DNA of 64,000 nt from an uncultured Bacteroidales bacterium (GTDB taxonomy: Bacteria > Bacteroidota > Bacteroidia > Bacteroidales > UBA932), in contig CAKULN010000013.1 of assembly GCA_934667175.1 (NCBI GenBank), positions 1 through 64,000 on the forward strand, written 5' to 3'. Under the pieces are notes generated by a model. The model had not been told where the DNA came from. It searched no databases and saw nothing but the letters and a program-made list of their open reading frames with translations. A program made the translations under genes and the position numbers. Shown here piece after piece: positions 62,652 through 64,000 of the stretch (position 1 is its first letter; each line of letters opens with the position of its first letter).

Positions 62652-64000
62652 ATGAAAAGAAAACAATACCCGATATTCATTTCATACCGTCATAGTGACA
62701 CGGCGGACAAGGCTGAGCACTTGCTGTCGCTTTTGGAAGCGGCAGGGTATAAAAATCGAGTGAGTTTCGACAGAGAGAATCTGGACGGGAGATTTGATTT
62801 GGAGATACTCAGACGATTGGACACCTGCACAGATTTCATCATTATACTTGGTACCGAAACTCTTGCACATTTTAATGACGAAGAGTTCGAATGGTATGAA
62901 AAATTGGCGACTTGCGACATTGATTCTTTTCCAACCCTTGAAAATGAATTCTTGGCCGAGAAATGTATACTACGTATGAAGTCCGGAAAAGAAAGCCGAG
63001 AGGCCGACAAACATATTGACTTTGTTCGTCTGGAAATAGCCAGGGCGATTGTCGGAGGGAAAAATGTCATCCCGGTAGTGCCGGTCAACACTGATGAGTA
63101 TAATTTTGATGACCTTTCCCTACCTAAAGACATCCAACTGCTCAACAAATACCAGGCTGTAAAGTATCAAGATAGTAAGAATTTCCTATTCAAGGATGTC
63201 CTTGATAGAATACTCAAAAAACTAAAAACACCCATTAAATATCATTTGCTCAAGATCGGTAGCATTTCATTGTTTGTCTTATTGGTCTTACTGAGTGCCA
63301 TAAGCCTTGTCAAATGGAGTTCTGAGAAGACTCTGTTCCATCAGCTAAAAACCCAAACTGATTTCGAGAGATTCAAAAATGGTACATGGTTCTTTACGAG
63401 CCAGTGTTCCGACAGTATCAGACTATTCCATGGTCTAAAAGGTACAAACTATATTCCTATAAATGATTCTGAGCATACAGGAAGGAAAGACTCCATTCTC
63501 GTCAGATGGGATGACAAGTGTTCACTTAATCAGATAAGAGCATTGAGACGTATTATCAATAACATGATGTTTATCCCCAAAGGTTCTTTCACAATGGGTT
63601 CTGTCCGAATCGAAGGACATCTTAACACACCACACCTTGCGAACATAACGAGTGACTTCTATCTCGGAAAGTTTGAGGTTTCAGAACGAGAATGGAGCAC
63701 AATCATGAACAATTCGATTGATGGGAGAGAAGAAATGCCCAAAACAGGAATATCATGGGATGATTGCATTGAATATATCAACGCACTTAGAGTCATGACA
63801 GGCATGAAGTTCTCCATGCCAACAGAAGAGCAGTGGGAGTACGCCGCAAGCTTCCCTCTTAATGAGACTCCGCTATATGCCGGGAGCAATAATCCTGATG
63901 ATGTCGCCGTTTATAACGCAAATGCACCACAGAGAATAGGGACAAAGAAGCCTAACGAACGAGAATTGTACGATTTGTCAGGCAATGTCGCAGAATGGTG
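62652..64000 (+). CDS. TIR - transmembrane - FGE/SUMF1-domain protein (3' end outside window)
   Basis: At least 449 residues, open at the window end. Residues 4-180 are a TIR-like domain (YPIFISYRHSDTADKAEHLL, VSFDRENLDG, CTDFIIILG, with GKNVIPVVPV). A span lies near 205-222 (ISLFVLLVLLSAISLV). From about 305 an FGE/sulfatase-modifying-factor domain begins: MMFIPKGSFTMGSV, FYLGKFEVSEREWSTIM, ISWDDCIEYINAL, MPTEEQWEYAAS and YDLSGNVAEW. FGE-like domains in such settings are thought to bind or recognise rather than form formylglycine. It starts 11 bases after STAND 2 and continues the operon; TIR would be cytosolic and FGE outside. Confidence 0.85.
   Translation, partial: MKRKQYPIFISYRHSDTADKAEHLLSLLEAAGYKNRVSFDRENLDGRFDLEILRRLDTCTDFIIILGTETLAHFNDEEFEWYEKLATCDIDSFPTLENEFLAEKCILRMKSGKESREADKHIDFVRLEIARAIVGGKNVIPVVPVNTDEYNFDDLSLPKDIQLLNKYQAVKYQDSKNFLFKDVLDRILKKLKTPIKYHLLKIGSISLFVLLVLLSAISLVKWSSEKTLFHQLKTQTDFERFKNGTWFFTSQCSDSIRLFHGLKGTNYIPINDSEHTGRKDSILVRWDDKCSLNQIRALRRIINNMMFIPKGSFTMGSVRIEGHLNTPHLANITSDFYLGKFEVSEREWSTIMNNSIDGREEMPKTGISWDDCIEYINALRVMTGMKFSMPTEEQWEYAASFPLNETPLYAGSNNPDDVAVYNANAPQRIGTKKPNERELYDLSGNVAEW

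Overview
The window looks like a chromosomal segment of a member of Bacteroidales (Bacteroidota) with roughly balanced G+C. The evidence is: several promoters matching the Bacteroidota sigma pattern TTTG-N19-TAnnTTTG (upstream of rplS, polA, grpE, a glycosyltransferase gene and a toxin gene), a bactofilin, SbcCD, a one-chain L-serine dehydratase, a split HipBST-type locus, and little use of Shine-Dalgarno sites. The genus cannot be fixed by eye.

Layout. 0-4.7 kb: end of tldD, a pmbA-like gene, a SlyD-type prolyl isomerase, a GT2 glycosyltransferase and trkA. 4.7-7.7 kb: a small accessory patch with an orphan RelE/HigB-like toxin behind a perfect 32-bp palindrome, a broken RhuM gene and a three-gene hip locus. 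7.7-17 kb (minus strand): WYL regulator, sbcC, sbcD, an ABC-F ATPase and uxaC. 17-24.5 kb: grpE-dnaJ, rplS, two tRNAs, bactofilin, secA and a DUF47 gene. 24.9-31 kb: a surface-glycan cluster (GT4, Stealth phosphotransferase, two LicD proteins, an aminotransferase and a cytidylyltransferase-oxidoreductase fusion). 31-44.7 kb: uvrA, tRNA-Asp, hsp20, sdaA, a bleomycin-hydrolase-type peptidase, an iron/haem-type ABC importer, polA, a sigma factor, rsmG and an unrecognised gene. 44.7-46.9 kb: no intact gene apart from one antitoxin; it holds a hairpin element, toxin-antitoxin debris and clustered palindromic repeats.

46.9-64 kb is the notable part: twelve genes on the plus strand, with gaps of at most about 40 bases, that read as one operon running off the window. 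In order they encode a stand-alone RyR-domain protein, a membrane protein with tandem RCK/TrkA_N domains and a C-terminal RyR domain, an M48 metalloprotease with a zinc ribbon, two small proteins, a SIR2-like/TIR protein, a 1797-residue STAND NTPase with LRR and WD40 regions and several membrane spans, a small membrane protein, a PrsW protease, a second SIR2-like/TIR protein, a second STAND NTPase, and a TIR-TM-FGE protein cut by the window end. I infer a membrane-linked NAD/nucleotide signalling or immune system in which STAND proteins sense and TIR domains act on NAD. A RyR-domain channel could be a receiver of the resulting signal. That last link is a hypothesis.

Two sequence-scale signals run across the host part. 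The hexamer GAATAT (either strand) is far denser than expected in host genes but close to expectation in the A+T-rich island genes. A palindromic repeat family (core GGTCGCTGAGCCTGTCGAAG and variants) lies between genes and also, in frame, inside two conserved protein genes.
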